Below, piece after piece: positions 7,720 to 16,544 of a stretch of 64,000 nucleotides of DNA. Each line of letters begins with the position of its first letter. Position 1 is the stretch's first letter. The translations under genes were made by a program, and so were the position numbers. The notes below the pieces were generated by a model, which saw only the letters and a program-made list of their open reading frames with translations, was not told where the DNA came from and ran no database searches. The DNA is from Klebsiella terrigena. GTDB taxonomy: Bacteria > Pseudomonadota > Gammaproteobacteria > Enterobacterales > Enterobacteriaceae. Location: assembly GCF_006539725.1 (NCBI RefSeq), contig NZ_BJNO01000028.1:1-64000 (forward strand), written 5' to 3'.

Positions 7720-9132
7720 TCACTCCATTGCCGCCTTCACCGCGTCCCCCAGCTTCACCATCACCTCCCGGTGCTTATCGATTGGCGGCAGGGCGCAGTT
7801 GATCCTTAAGCAGTTGCGGTATTTACCTGAGGCTGAAAACAGCGAGCCCGGCGCGACCTGGATTTTCAGCTGGCACAGCTGCTTCGCGACGCAGACCATA
7901 TCGACGTGCTCCGGCAGTTCGACCCACAGCATATAGCCGCCCTTCGGCCGGGTAACGCAGATGCCGCACGGGAAGTATTCCCGCAGCCAGCAGGTGTAAA
8001 TTTCCATATTGCGCTGGTAGATCTGCCGCATCCGCCGCAGGTGGCGGTGGTAGTGGCCTTCGCGGATAAAGTTACAGGCGGCCAGCTGGGTGGAGGGCAC
8101 GTTGGTGCCGCTGGCGGCGTATTTCATCTGCAGCAGGCGATCGTAGTAGCGGCCCGGCGCGATCCAGCCGATGCGCAGGCCCGGCGCGATAGTTTTGGTA
8201 AACGAGCTGCAGAGCATCACCCGGCCGTCGATATCCCACGAATGAATGGTGCGCGGGCGCGGGTAGTCGGTGGCCAGCTCGCCATAAATATCATCTTCGA
8301 AAATGACGATATCGTGGCGCTGGGCAAGAGTCAGCACCGCGCGCTTGCGGGCGTCAGGCATGATAAAGCCCTGCGGGTTATTGCAGTTCGGCACCAGGAT
8401 AACGCCCTTGATCGGCCACTGCTCCAGCGCCAGCTCCAGGGCTTCGACGCTGATCCCGCTGTCCGGATCGGTGGGGATCTCAATGGCCTTCAGCCCCAAA
8501 CCGCGCAGCAGCTGCATGGTGCCGTAATAGGACGGAGATTCGACGGCGACGATATCGCCGGGCTGGCACACCGAGAGCAGCGCCAGCGATAGCGCGCTGT
8601 GGCAGCCGCTGGTGATGATCAGATCGTCGGCGGTGAGCACCGAGCCGCCGTCGAGCATCAGGCGGGCGATTTGTTCGCGCAGCTCGCGGCGTCCGGCCAG
8701 CTCGTCGTAGTTCAGCACCTCGCTGAGATTGTGCTGGATAACCCGGCTCAGCTCGCGCCAGATGGGCTTCAGGCTCGGCTGGGTGACGTCAGGCGAGCCG
8801 CCGCCGAAAGGGATAATGCTTTTATCATTGCGCGCGTCGAGCATGGTCAGCACCTGATCCCACTGGGTGATTTCCACCGGGCGCTGGACCGGGCGCGACA
8901 TCGGCGGTACCGGCGGCTGGGCTTTACGCGGGGCGACAAAGTAGCCGGAACGCGGCTGGGGGACGATCATCTGCTGCTGTTCAAGCGTCTGATAGGCCTG
9001 CTGCACGGTGCTGATGCTCACCCCGTGCTCCTGACTCAGGCTGCGAACCGAAGGCAGCTTCTCTCCGTGGCGATACAGCCCTTGCTCAATACGCTCCGCC
9101 AGCAGGCTGGCCAGATGTTGGTAACGCGTCAT
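7720..9132 (-). CDS. yjiR: MocR-type GntR regulator with aminotransferase domain, YjiR
   Basis: 470 residues, the length of E. coli YjiR. Residues 1-70 form a GntR winged helix (GLYRHGEKLPSVRSLSQEHG, then VSISTVQQAYQTLEQQQM). Residues 95-470 form a fold-type I aminotransferase domain with the PLP lysine in SSFTKTIAPGLRIGW. MocR proteins use PLP and an amine ligand as effector. It is divergent from yjiS as in E. coli; repeated ATCTGTA boxes in the shared region are the likely binding sites. The ligand is unknown. Confidence 0.93.
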   Translation of the reverse strand: MTRYQHLASLLAERIEQGLYRHGEKLPSVRSLSQEHGVSISTVQQAYQTLEQQQMIVPQPRSGYFVAPRKAQPPVPPMSRPVQRPVEITQWDQVLTMLDARNDKSIIPFGGGSPDVTQPSLKPIWRELSRVIQHNLSEVLNYDELAGRRELREQIARLMLDGGSVLTADDLIITSGCHSALSLALLSVCQPGDIVAVESPSYYGTMQLLRGLGLKAIEIPTDPDSGISVEALELALEQWPIKGVILVPNCNNPQGFIMPDARKRAVLTLAQRHDIVIFEDDIYGELATDYPRPRTIHSWDIDGRVMLCSSFTKTIAPGLRIGWIAPGRYYDRLLQMKYAASGTNVPSTQLAACNFIREGHYHRHLRRMRQIYQRNMEIYTCWLREYFPCGICVTRPKGGYMLWVELPEHVDMVCVAKQLCQLKIQVAPGSLFSASGKYRNCLRINCALPPIDKHREVMVKLGDAVKAAME

Positions 9133-9153
9133 GCTGTATCCCTTATTGTCGCC

Positions 9154-9254
9154 ATACAGATTGATAAACCAGTACAGATGGGCGGTGAAAATCCCACGCA
9201 GATACTGTTTTAGCCAATCTGTATGTTAAAGAAAAGAGTTTTTTGAATCTGTAT
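9154..9254. promoter_or_regulatory. Four ATCTGTA boxes in the yjiR-yjiS intergenic region
   Basis: AATCTGTAT occurs on the plus strand at 9216-9224 and 9246-9254, exactly 30 bp apart. Its complement occurs at 9154-9162, and a near copy (GTACAGAT) at 9172-9179. MocR regulators commonly bind repeated boxes between themselves and their divergent target, so these are proposed YjiR sites. Confidence 0.6.
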
Positions 9255-9309
9255 TGTTTACCCTCAGATCCGCGAAGATAAAGCCTCTGGCAAGGTGAGG
9301 AGGTGGAGT

Positions 9310-9474
9310 ATGGAATTTCATGAGAACCGCGTAAGACAGCCGTTTATTGGGTTTGTCCTGGCGGGCAGAGCGATCAAAAAATGGTGGCTGCGCAGGCAAA
9401 CGCGCCGGGTTTTGCAGCGAATGAGCGACGAACAGCTGAAAGATGTCGGGCTGCGGCGGGATCAGCTCAATTAA
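9310..9474 (+). CDS. yjiS: DUF1127 small basic protein YjiS
   Basis: 54 residues, MEFHENRVRQPFIGFVL with C-terminal RMSDEQLKDVGLRRDQ, the DUF1127 signature. Length and sequence fit E. coli YjiS. GGTGAGGAGG precedes the ATG. DUF1127 proteins are short arginine-rich proteins; in other bacteria they have been linked to RNA and phosphate metabolism, but YjiS itself is uncharacterised. It is likely controlled by the divergent YjiR. Confidence 0.9.
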   Translation: MEFHENRVRQPFIGFVLAGRAIKKWWLRRQTRRVLQRMSDEQLKDVGLRRDQLN

Positions 9475-9926
9475 AAAATGCGCTTGTCCCCGGACTGTGG
9501 CACAAGCGTGCTGTCCGGGCGACCGGCCTGCTCCCCGCAGGCTGCGAGCTGTCCCCGTCGAGGCCAGCAGTCTGCCTGGTCCGGCGCGGGCGGGAAGCTG
9601 GCGTCACTCGGGATGGTTACATTCACCGTATTTATCAATTAATGCTTCTTCTCCCTTCGTTTCTTGATACTTACCCTGATAAGTATTATTTTCCTCACAG
9701 CGACAAGCCCGGCCACCAGGGCTATTTTGCTTGTCATTTTGAACCCGGGCTGTGCTCGACAAAATACGAAAGTATTTTGCACGCCCTTCAGGGCGGCCCG
9801 GAGGGTGAGCGTAGCGAGTCACTCCTTACGTACTAACTGTACGTTCCGGTTTCTCCGCGCTGTCCGCGTTCAAACTGCCCGCGCCAACAACGCCTGGTGG
9901 GATTGGCGCTAAATGAGGAAAGAAAG
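9475..9926. other. 452-bp non-coding region with a run of hairpins
   Basis: No reliable gene. Just after yjiS, an interrupted hairpin (GCGCTTGT ... ACAAGCG, 9481-9511) may end its transcript. At 9760-9825 three stem-loops follow each other: CAAAATAC-GAAA-GTATTTTG (perfect 8 bp, GNRA loop), CGCCC-TTCA-GGGCG, and a longer bulged GGAG...CTCC. The rest contains the promoter of the MarR gene at 9927. The hairpins could be a leader structure, a repeat element or a small RNA. Confidence 0.5.
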
Positions 9927-10391
9927 ATGACCGAAGACGAACTGTTTGCCCGCCGTCCGATGGGGATGCGCATGGCAATGGTGGTACGCCAGTGGCGTGC
10001 GACTATCGACGCCGCTCTCAACGATACCGGTATGACCCAGTCAAGCTGGACGGTGCTGATGCAGCTACATCAGCTGGGGTGCAACGTCTCGGTTAGCGAA
10101 CTGGCGGAGGTGCAGGGCATTGAACTGCCGCCGCTGATGCGCACCCTTACTCAGCTGGAAAAGCAGGGCTATCTGCTGCGTTCCACATCGCCTTATGACA
10201 AACGCATACGCCTGCTGACGCTGACGGCGGAAGGCCTGACGAAACTGGAGGATCTGAATCGCGTGATTGAAACTTATCAATCCCGTGTCACGCGGACCAT
10301 CCCGGAAGCAGACCTCGCCACCTTCAGCACCACCTTAAATCAAATCGCCTGCAATTTGCGGACAATCCGCGAAGAAGATAACAAGATCTAA
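9927..10391 (+). CDS. MarR-family regulator of the adjacent efflux operon
   Basis: 154 residues from MTEDELFARRPMG, with GAGGAAAGAAAG before the ATG. The winged helix is typical (VSVSELAEVQGIELPPLMRTL, then the wing with SPYDKRIRLLTLT). It starts a three-gene operon with a HlyD-type adaptor (7-base gap) and an integral membrane transporter. The arrangement recalls emrRAB and aae-type pumps, so it probably derepresses the pump on binding an aromatic ligand; that is inference. Confidence 0.9.
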   Translation: MTEDELFARRPMGMRMAMVVRQWRATIDAALNDTGMTQSSWTVLMQLHQLGCNVSVSELAEVQGIELPPLMRTLTQLEKQGYLLRSTSPYDKRIRLLTLTAEGLTKLEDLNRVIETYQSRVTRTIPEADLATFSTTLNQIACNLRTIREEDNKI

Positions 10392-10397
10392 AAAACT

Positions 10398-11465
10398 ATG
10401 ATGACGCCAGAACAAAAATTTGCCCGCTGGGTAAGGGTGAGCATTGCCGCTTTCCTGGCGATCTTCGCCTGGTTTATCGTTGCCGATATCTGGATCCCGC
10501 TCACGCCGGACTCCACGGTGATGCGCGTGGTGACGCCGGTATCGCCGCGGGTTTCCGGCTATGTCGCACAGGTCCACGTGCACAACAACAGCCAGGTGAA
10601 GAAAGGGGATCTGCTCTACGAGCTGGACCCAACGCCGTTTAGCAATAAAGTGCAGGCTGCGCAAATCGCCTTTGAGCAGGCGAAGCTGAGCAACCAGCAG
10701 CTGGACGCGCAGATCGCCGCCGCGCGCGCCAACCTGCGTACCGCGCAGTTCACCGCCCGTAACGACAAAGTTACGCTCGATCGCTATCAGCGCCTGAGCA
10801 CAATGCAGAACGTCTCGCAGTCGGATCTGGATAAGGTGCGCACCACCTGGCAGACCAGCGAGCAGTCGGTCAGCGCGCTCAACGCCAGCATCCAGAATCT
10901 GCTGATCCAGCGCGGCGAACGCGACGATGCGCACAACGTGACGCTGCAAAAATACCGCAACGCGCTGGAGGAGGCGCAGCTGAACCTCGCGTGGAGCAGG
11001 ATCTACGCCGAAACCGACGGCATGGTCAGCAACCTTCAGCTTAGCCCCGGCCTGTATGCCACCGCCGCCACGCCGCTGCTGGCGCTGGTGAGCAACCATA
11101 CGGATATCGTCGCCGATTTTCGCGAGAAGAGCCTGCGCCATACCGGCGTGAATACCGACGCCGCGGTGGTCTTTGATGCGCTGCCGGGCAAAGTTTACCC
11201 GGCGCACGTCACCAGCAGCGACGCCGGGATTTTGGCCGGCCAGGAGCAGGTTAACGGCCAGCTGTCGCAGCCGGAGCAGTCCACGCGCTGGGTACGTGAC
11301 GCCCAGCGGATGCGCATTCACGTCGAGCTTGACGAGCCGCTCGACAAACCGCTGCCGACCGGCGCCCGCGCGACGGTACAGCTGTACAACAGCGACGGTC
11401 CGTTTGCCCGCACCTTTGCTGGCGTGCAGATCCATCTGGTGAGCCTGCTGCACTATGTCTATTAA
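10398..11465 (+). CDS. HlyD/EmrA-type membrane fusion protein
   Basis: 355 residues. One N-terminal membrane helix (about 12-33), then a biotinyl-lipoyl half-motif (VTPVSPRVSGYVAQVHVHNN), a coiled-coil hairpin (about 85-190) and the second lipoyl half (AETDGMVSNLQLSPGLYATA). It is the periplasmic adaptor linking the inner-membrane transporter encoded next to an outer-membrane channel. The ATG at 10401 is an alternative start. It overlaps the following gene by 11 bases. Confidence 0.9.
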   Translation: MMTPEQKFARWVRVSIAAFLAIFAWFIVADIWIPLTPDSTVMRVVTPVSPRVSGYVAQVHVHNNSQVKKGDLLYELDPTPFSNKVQAAQIAFEQAKLSNQQLDAQIAAARANLRTAQFTARNDKVTLDRYQRLSTMQNVSQSDLDKVRTTWQTSEQSVSALNASIQNLLIQRGERDDAHNVTLQKYRNALEEAQLNLAWSRIYAETDGMVSNLQLSPGLYATAATPLLALVSNHTDIVADFREKSLRHTGVNTDAAVVFDALPGKVYPAHVTSSDAGILAGQEQVNGQLSQPEQSTRWVRDAQRMRIHVELDEPLDKPLPTGARATVQLYNSDGPFARTFAGVQIHLVSLLHYVY

Positions 11466-12519
11466 TACGCTGGCCCGGGTTTTTACGCCGCACGGCAATA
11501 TCGTCTATACGGCGAATGATTTTCGCCAGACGCTGCGCATCGCCGTCGCCGGAACCGTCGCCCTGAGCATTTCAACCTTCTATGACGTGCAGTACGGGGT
11601 TTTCTTCGTGGTCTATCCGCTGATGCTGCTGTCGCTGGTGCCGGTGTTTAACCGCCACGTCGCGCGGCAGTTTATCTTCAGCGCCGCGGTAAACTGCGTG
11701 GAAATGGTGCTGATCGTCGGCTATCTGTCGCAGTGGCCGGTGATTATGACGCTGGTGGTCTTCGGCCTCTACGTGATGCGCTTTCGTTTTATGAGCCAGG
11801 GGCCGCTGTTTCTGCTGGGCTCGATGGGCGTGGTCTGTCAAAGCACGATGCTCAACTTTATGAGCTATCCCACCAGCAACTGGCATACGCTGATGTTTTC
11901 CAATATCGAAGCCTGCGTGATGGCGGTGGCCCTCAGCGCGCTGCTGAACTATCTGATCCCGGACGTTGAGCCGCGCCAGCCGCCGCCGCGGATTGAGAAG
12001 GATGCCGCCCGTATTCGCCATGAATCGCTGCTTTCCGGCAGCGTTGCGACAATGATTTTCGTCGTTTTCCAGATCTGCGATCTCAGCGATTCGCTGTCAG
12101 CGCTGATGGCCGGGATCCTGATCCTCTTCCCGATGCACTACCGCGGCGCGGTGATCAGCTCCATCTGGCGCGTGGTGGGCGTGGTGCTGGCCTGTCTCTA
12201 CATTCTGGTGGTGCAGCTGCTTATTTATGATTTCAGCAACCATATGGTGCTGATGATGCCGCTGATCGCGCTCGGCCTGGCCTTCAGCGCGCGCCTCCAC
12301 GTGATGGAGAAAGTCGGGGCCGGCGTGGGCTTCGCCAGCATCACCACCATCGGCATCATGTTTGGTCAGAACCTGCACCCGGATCAGGACCTGATCTTCA
12401 GCGATCTGTACCGGATAAGCTCGGTCACTATCTCGCTTATCGTCACCCTGACGCTGGTGTTTCTCGTCCACCGCATCCTGAACTGCTTTGCGCCGACGCG
12501 GTTCATTATTAGCGAATAG
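11455..12519 (+). CDS. DUF2955 (FUSC-like) inner-membrane efflux component
   Basis: 354 residues with two halves of about five membrane helices each and a charged segment between them (about 170-190, EPRQPPPRIEKDAARIRHE). This is the DUF2955 relative of the FUSC/AaeB family, which exports aromatic acids. It is translated with the adaptor gene (overlap 11 bases). No outer-membrane component is present, so the pump would borrow TolC. It ends 2 bases before the convergent DUF3343 gene. Confidence 0.85.
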   Translation: MSINTLARVFTPHGNIVYTANDFRQTLRIAVAGTVALSISTFYDVQYGVFFVVYPLMLLSLVPVFNRHVARQFIFSAAVNCVEMVLIVGYLSQWPVIMTLVVFGLYVMRFRFMSQGPLFLLGSMGVVCQSTMLNFMSYPTSNWHTLMFSNIEACVMAVALSALLNYLIPDVEPRQPPPRIEKDAARIRHESLLSGSVATMIFVVFQICDLSDSLSALMAGILILFPMHYRGAVISSIWRVVGVVLACLYILVVQLLIYDFSNHMVLMMPLIALGLAFSARLHVMEKVGAGVGFASITTIGIMFGQNLHPDQDLIFSDLYRISSVTISLIVTLTLVFLVHRILNCFAPTRFIISE

Positions 12520-12521
12520 GA

Positions 12522-12770
12522 TCAGGCAGGGAAGGTGGCGATGCAGCGCCACTCTTCGGCGACGTAGCGATAAATCGCCTCCGTGGCGCCGGGAATGACC
12601 CACCGCTGCTCCTCTCCCGGCAGGCAGCGAAGAGAGATGCACAGGCCGCAGCCGCCGCGCAGCTGGCGCGGGATATCCTTCACCTGGAAGGCGATCCCCG
12701 CCGCCTGCAGGGCCTTGCGGGTGCGTACGACCCCCGGCGTCGAGTGAAATAAAAACAGATACTCCGTCAT
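12522..12770 (-). CDS. DUF3343 small protein of the YjiM/YjiL system
   Basis: 82 residues, MTEYLFLFHSTPGVVRTRKA, then GGCGLCISL with two cysteines. This is the DUF3343 family, often found next to 2-hydroxyacyl-CoA dehydratase activators. Its start overlaps the yjiL stop by 4 bases (ATGA). Its role is unknown; the GGCGLC motif could carry sulfur or help assemble the iron-sulfur cluster, which is speculation. Confidence 0.8.
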   Translation of the reverse strand: MTEYLFLFHSTPGVVRTRKALQAAGIAFQVKDIPRQLRGGCGLCISLRCLPGEEQRWVIPGATEAIYRYVAEEWRCIATFPA

Positions 12771-13534
12771 CTGCGGCGCCTCTGGCGCAGGCCTATCAGC
12801 GCCGCGCCAACCGCGCCGGCAAACTGGGCATCGGGATGGGTGTGCACCGCGATCCCGGCGTGGCCTTCGAGCATGCGCGCAAAGGCCGCGCAGCGGCTGA
12901 CGCCGCCGGTAAACAGCAGCGGTCCCTGGGCTGAAAGCCGGGCGATAAAGTTGGCGCTGCGGCGGGCCATGGCGTTGATCACGCCGGCCAGAATCGCTTC
13001 CGGCGCGACGCCCGCCGAGCGCAGGCTAATCACTTCGGATTCGGCAAATACCGTGCACATGCTGGTGATCGCGTGTGGCTCGACGCCTTCGGTGATGCTA
13101 TCCAGCTGCGCGACGCTGGCGCCAAGGGTGCGCGAGATAACCTCCAGAAAGCGCCCGGTGCCCGCCGCGCATTTATCGTTCATCAGGAAGTCGGTGAGAT
13201 TGCCGTCTTCATCGAGCTGGATGACCTTGCTATCCTGGCCGCCAATATCGATAACCATGCGGGTGGCGGGTGCCAGAAGACGCGCGCCGAGGCCGTGGCA
13301 GGAGATCTCCGTCACCTGCTTATCGGCAAAATCCACCAGCTGGCGGCCGTAGCCGGTTAAGGTTAAAAATGGCCGCTCGCTAAGTCCGGCGCTAAGGGTT
13401 TGCCACGCCTCGTTGATGGCGTCGGCCGGGCGAAAGGGCGTCGGGCAGAGAAAGCGTCGCTGGATAACGCCCTCTTTCAGCAGGATGCCCTTCGTGGCGG
13501 TGGATCCGGAATCAATACCTACCGTAAAAGTCAC
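12767..13534 (-). CDS. yjiL: 2-hydroxyacyl-CoA dehydratase activator ATPase, YjiL
   Basis: 255 residues of the BadF/BadG/BcrA/BcrD ASKHA ATPase family. The phosphate-1 loop is GIDSGSTATKGILL; C122 (KCAAGTGRF) and C160 (SMCTVFAES) are the two cysteines that, from both subunits of the dimer, hold one [4Fe-4S] cluster. In the family the protein uses ATP to fire one low-potential electron into the dehydratase. The partner YjiM is encoded 9 bases upstream and a DUF3343 protein downstream. Confidence 0.92.
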   Translation of the reverse strand: MTFTVGIDSGSTATKGILLKEGVIQRRFLCPTPFRPADAINEAWQTLSAGLSERPFLTLTGYGRQLVDFADKQVTEISCHGLGARLLAPATRMVIDIGGQDSKVIQLDEDGNLTDFLMNDKCAAGTGRFLEVISRTLGASVAQLDSITEGVEPHAITSMCTVFAESEVISLRSAGVAPEAILAGVINAMARRSANFIARLSAQGPLLFTGGVSRCAAFARMLEGHAGIAVHTHPDAQFAGAVGAALIGLRQRRRR

Positions 13535-13543
13535 GCGTGCTCC

Positions 13544-14695
13544 TTACAGCATCTCAATGAAGGCCGCGACGCGGGTGCTGAGCTGGCCGATGTCCGCCGT
13601 CGAATAGTCGGTCTCAATCGCGATGTAGGGGAGGTTGTGCCGCTGGCGAACGTGGCGCTTAATCGCCATCGATTCAACCGCATAGGTATGACAGGCCTGC
13701 AGGATGACGTCCACCACGCCGTCGGCCTGATACTCGTCAACCATCTGGCTAAGCAGGGTTAAGCGCTGGTCGTTTGGCGAGATGCACGAGCAGCCGATGG
13801 CGAGATACTTATCGGTCAGCGCATCGTAAACGTCGCCCGTCTCCTCCACGCAGCGCTCGGTGGCCTTGGCGCCGGTGCAGTTTTCAAAGCCCACCACCCA
13901 GCCGCCGTTCTCTTCAATGGCGCGCACGACTTTTTCCGCCGCGCCGCCAATCGGGCAGCCGGTGATCAGAATGCGCGGACGAGCCGCCAGCCGCTGACCA
14001 TCCTGCCACTGCTGGCGCACGCGATCGGCCATATCGTCGAGCTCGTCGCTTAGCGCGGCTTTATCAAAGCGGAAGGTCGCGCCGTACACCACTTTCAGAA
14101 TATCGCTGCCGCTGAGGGCGGGAGGATTGAGCTGCCCGACGCGATAGAAGTTCGCCAGCGCCCGCCGCTCGCGGTTCTTAAGGCGCACGGCGTCGCGCAG
14201 CGCGGCTTCGCTGATTGTGCGGCCAAAGCGCTCCTCGACCGCCCGCTGCAGGCGCAGGATCTCGGCTTTCCACAGCGCGCGGGAGGCATCGTCGTTGGCG
14301 CTGTTCGGCAGCTGCATTACGTGAACCGGCTTGAATTCGGCCATGTACTCATACATTTTCTTTTTGCCGTCGCAGGTGGTTTCACCCACTACCAGGTCGG
14401 AAAAATAGAAGTAGGGGCATTTATCCGTTTTGCCAAACCCGTAGCTGCTTTTAATCAGCGGGCAGAGATTACGCGGCAGATCTTTTTCCGCCTCTTCGAT
14501 GGTTTCATCCGAGGTTGAGCACAGCGAGACGACGACGGCGCCTGCCGCCATCGGGATCTCCTGGGGCATAAACGTGCAGTAGGTTCCGACCAGGGGGATA
14601 TTTTGCTCTTTCAGGTCCATCACCGTGAGAAAGCCCTTCTGGCGGGCCTCGGAGAACTGGTCAAAAATGGCGGGTAGATCGGTAATTAGCGACAT
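13544..14695 (-). CDS. yjiM: 2-hydroxyacyl-CoA dehydratase D-component-like protein, YjiM
   Basis: 383 residues of the HGD-D family. Cysteines typical of cluster ligands occur in GTYCTFMPQE, NLCPLIKSSYG, DKCPYFYFSDLVVGETTCDG and ITGCPIGG. Family members dehydrate (R)-2-hydroxyacyl-CoA or reduce benzoyl-CoA by radical chemistry. Only one subunit-type gene is present instead of the usual pair, as in E. coli, and the substrate is unknown. It heads the leftward yjiM-yjiL-DUF3343 operon. Function in E. coli has not been established. Confidence 0.9.
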   Translation of the reverse strand: MSLITDLPAIFDQFSEARQKGFLTVMDLKEQNIPLVGTYCTFMPQEIPMAAGAVVVSLCSTSDETIEEAEKDLPRNLCPLIKSSYGFGKTDKCPYFYFSDLVVGETTCDGKKKMYEYMAEFKPVHVMQLPNSANDDASRALWKAEILRLQRAVEERFGRTISEAALRDAVRLKNRERRALANFYRVGQLNPPALSGSDILKVVYGATFRFDKAALSDELDDMADRVRQQWQDGQRLAARPRILITGCPIGGAAEKVVRAIEENGGWVVGFENCTGAKATERCVEETGDVYDALTDKYLAIGCSCISPNDQRLTLLSQMVDEYQADGVVDVILQACHTYAVESMAIKRHVRQRHNLPYIAIETDYSTADIGQLSTRVAAFIEML

Positions 14696-14803
14696 GGTTT
14701 TCCTTCCCCGTACACGGGAGATAATGAAAGAGTCGCATTATAACCATGTCAATAGTGTGTGTTTATTGATCTCCCGCCGATGTCGGCCTATTGCGGGGCA
14801 ACA

Positions 14804-15043
14804 TCAGAACACTTTCTTTGCGTCCATCTCTTCCTGGATCCGCTCGCTGTAGGCCACGTGGGTGCGAATGGCTTCCTCAATCCCGGCGTTATAAAACAGG
14901 GGGCCCAGCTGTTCGGCGATAAAATCCACGAAGAACTCGGCATCAAACTGCTCAAGCTCAAGGTCAAAATTTCTTTCGCAGTAGGTACATAGCTTTTCGC
15001 GAAGCTGCTCGCGCTCGCCGGGGCTCAGATTGATTTCAGCCAT
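14804..15043 (-). CDS. DUF2164 family protein
   Basis: 79 residues, MAEINLSPGEREQLREKLCT with later AEFFVDFIAEQLGPLFYNAG, the DUF2164 family of small cytoplasmic helical proteins with unknown role. It lies between yjiM and a LysR remnant on the same strand; AAGGAGTAAAA precedes the start. Confidence 0.8.
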   Translation of the reverse strand: MAEINLSPGEREQLREKLCTYCERNFDLELEQFDAEFFVDFIAEQLGPLFYNAGIEEAIRTHVAYSERIQEEMDAKKVF

Positions 15044-15045
15044 TT

Positions 15046-15246
15046 TTACTCCTTAAAAAGTGCTCTGGATCCGCGGCAAGCTCGGCGGGGGATCCCACGA
15101 TCCGACGCCGGTAACGGGCCTGGCTCTGCCGCCAGAAAGTCGATAAACGATCCTACCTTAGGATTGCCGTATTTGCCGGGAAAATAGAGCGCATGCGTTT
15201 CACTGGCGATTCGTCTCAGGCAGCATTCGCGCTGCTGGCTTTACCC
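15046..15246 (-). pseudogene. C-terminal remnant of a LysR-type regulator
   Basis: An open frame without a start reads, from right to left, RECCLRRIASETHALYFPGK, then YGNPKVGSFIDFLAAE, and ends at a TAA (15046-15048). HALYFPxxxxxxPKVxxFIDFL is the typical end of a LysR substrate-binding domain. No helix-turn-helix or upstream part of the gene remains; yjiN follows directly. It is the 3' scar of a deleted regulator. Confidence 0.65.
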
Positions 15247-15268
15247 CTATCGGCTAAGCGCGGGCCGC

Positions 15269-16540
15269 TTAGCGTAAAAACAGCGACGGGACCTGCGAGA
15301 GCAGCCACAGCAGCAGGCCGATAGTGCCCCCGACCAGGGTACCGTTAATGCGGATAAACTGCAGATCCTTACCGATATTCAGCTCGATCTGCCGCGACAT
15401 ATCGCGGGAATCCCAGCTCTTCACCGTATCGCTAATATGACGGGTCAGGAAGGTGGCAAACTCCGGCGCCACCCGGTGCGCCGCCTGCTCCAGATGCTCA
15501 TTCAGCGACTCGCGAAGGGCGTCATCGTGGAGCAGCGTTTCCCCAAACCACTGCCCGGCCTCGGCGATCCGCTGCTTGATCCGCGAATCGTCGCTATTAA
15601 CGTCATTTTTAATCCATCCGCGCAGGTCGGCCCACACCTCGCCGAGATAGCGGTTAAACGTCTCGTCGTTTTTCAGATAGGCCTTCATGTTGTCCGCTTT
15701 TTCCGCCATCAGCGGATCGGTTTTCAGGCTATCGATCAGCTTCTGCGCCGCGCGATCGAAGGCCTGGCGGATCTGATGGGTGCGATCCTGGCTCACCTCG
15801 TCAAGAAGCGTATTCACCGCATCGGTGACCATTTCGGCGCTGTGCTCGCCCAGCCATTCGGTGGGGAGAATTTTGGCCTTGAGCGGATGTTCGGTCTCCA
15901 GCCAGCGGATGATGCCGCGGGCAATAAAGGCGCGGGAGCTGTCGCGTTGCAGCAGGGCGATAAGCTGGCTGATAAGGGAATCCAGCAGCTTCTGGTGTCG
16001 GTTATCGCGGGTTAGCCCTTCAAGCATCATAGCGCTGGTTTGCGTCAGGTCGACCTTATCGATGGCCTTGTGCACCGCACGGCGCAGCAGGCGCTGAATG
16101 CGCGCATCGTCGGTGAGCTCGAGGAAGCCGCTCATCACCTGCAGCAGATGCTGGCCCACCCGCCGGGCGTTCTCCGGCTGGCTAAACCAGTTGCCGAGCA
16201 TCAGCGCCGGCTCGTAGCGGCGGATCAGCGCCACCAGCGAGGGGGTGTCGAGGAATTTTTCCTGCACGAAAAAGCCGAGATTATCGGCAATTCGGTCCTT
16301 ATTACGCGGGATAATCGCCGTATGTCGGGAGACGAACGGCAGCGGAATGCGGCGAAACAGCGCCACTACCGCAAACCAGTCCGCCAGCGCGCCGACCATC
16401 GCCGCTTCGGAGATAGCCTTCAGCGCGCTGACCCACGGCGTCGGCGGCAGCAGCAGGGTAGCGACAAAAATCGCGGCCGCCACGAGCAGCAGCGATAGGG
16501 CCAGCAGTTTGGCCCGTTTTAGTTCAGCAAGTTTTTCCAT
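15269..16540 (-). CDS. yjiN: DUF445 inner-membrane protein YjiN
   Basis: 423 residues starting [18 protein letters not shown], matching the E. coli YjiN N-terminus. Helices at about 12-35 and 45-65 flank the conserved [19 protein letters not shown] motif of DUF445. A long helical cytoplasmic or periplasmic middle follows, and a C-terminal membrane segment ([20 protein letters not shown]). Function unknown. An ATG at 16552 is a possible longer start. It begins 4 bases after the LysE-type gene on the same strand, so the two may be one transcript. Confidence 0.9.
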   Translation of the reverse strand: MEKLAELKRAKLLALSLLLVAAAIFVATLLLPPTPWVSALKAISEAAMVGALADWFAVVALFRRIPLPFVSRHTAIIPRNKDRIADNLGFFVQEKFLDTPSLVALIRRYEPALMLGNWFSQPENARRVGQHLLQVMSGFLELTDDARIQRLLRRAVHKAIDKVDLTQTSAMMLEGLTRDNRHQKLLDSLISQLIALLQRDSSRAFIARGIIRWLETEHPLKAKILPTEWLGEHSAEMVTDAVNTLLDEVSQDRTHQIRQAFDRAAQKLIDSLKTDPLMAEKADNMKAYLKNDETFNRYLGEVWADLRGWIKNDVNSDDSRIKQRIAEAGQWFGETLLHDDALRESLNEHLEQAAHRVAPEFATFLTRHISDTVKSWDSRDMSRQIELNIGKDLQFIRINGTLVGGTIGLLLWLLSQVPSLFLR

Positions 16541-16544
16541 AGTC

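Noticed and set aside
9381..9836. 151-codon frame overlapping yjiS
   Set aside because: Starts inside yjiS in another frame and runs through hairpins; not protein-like.
10335..11498. 387-codon minus-strand frame opposite the HlyD gene
   Set aside because: Arginine- and alanine-rich shadow of the adaptor gene with no conserved domain.
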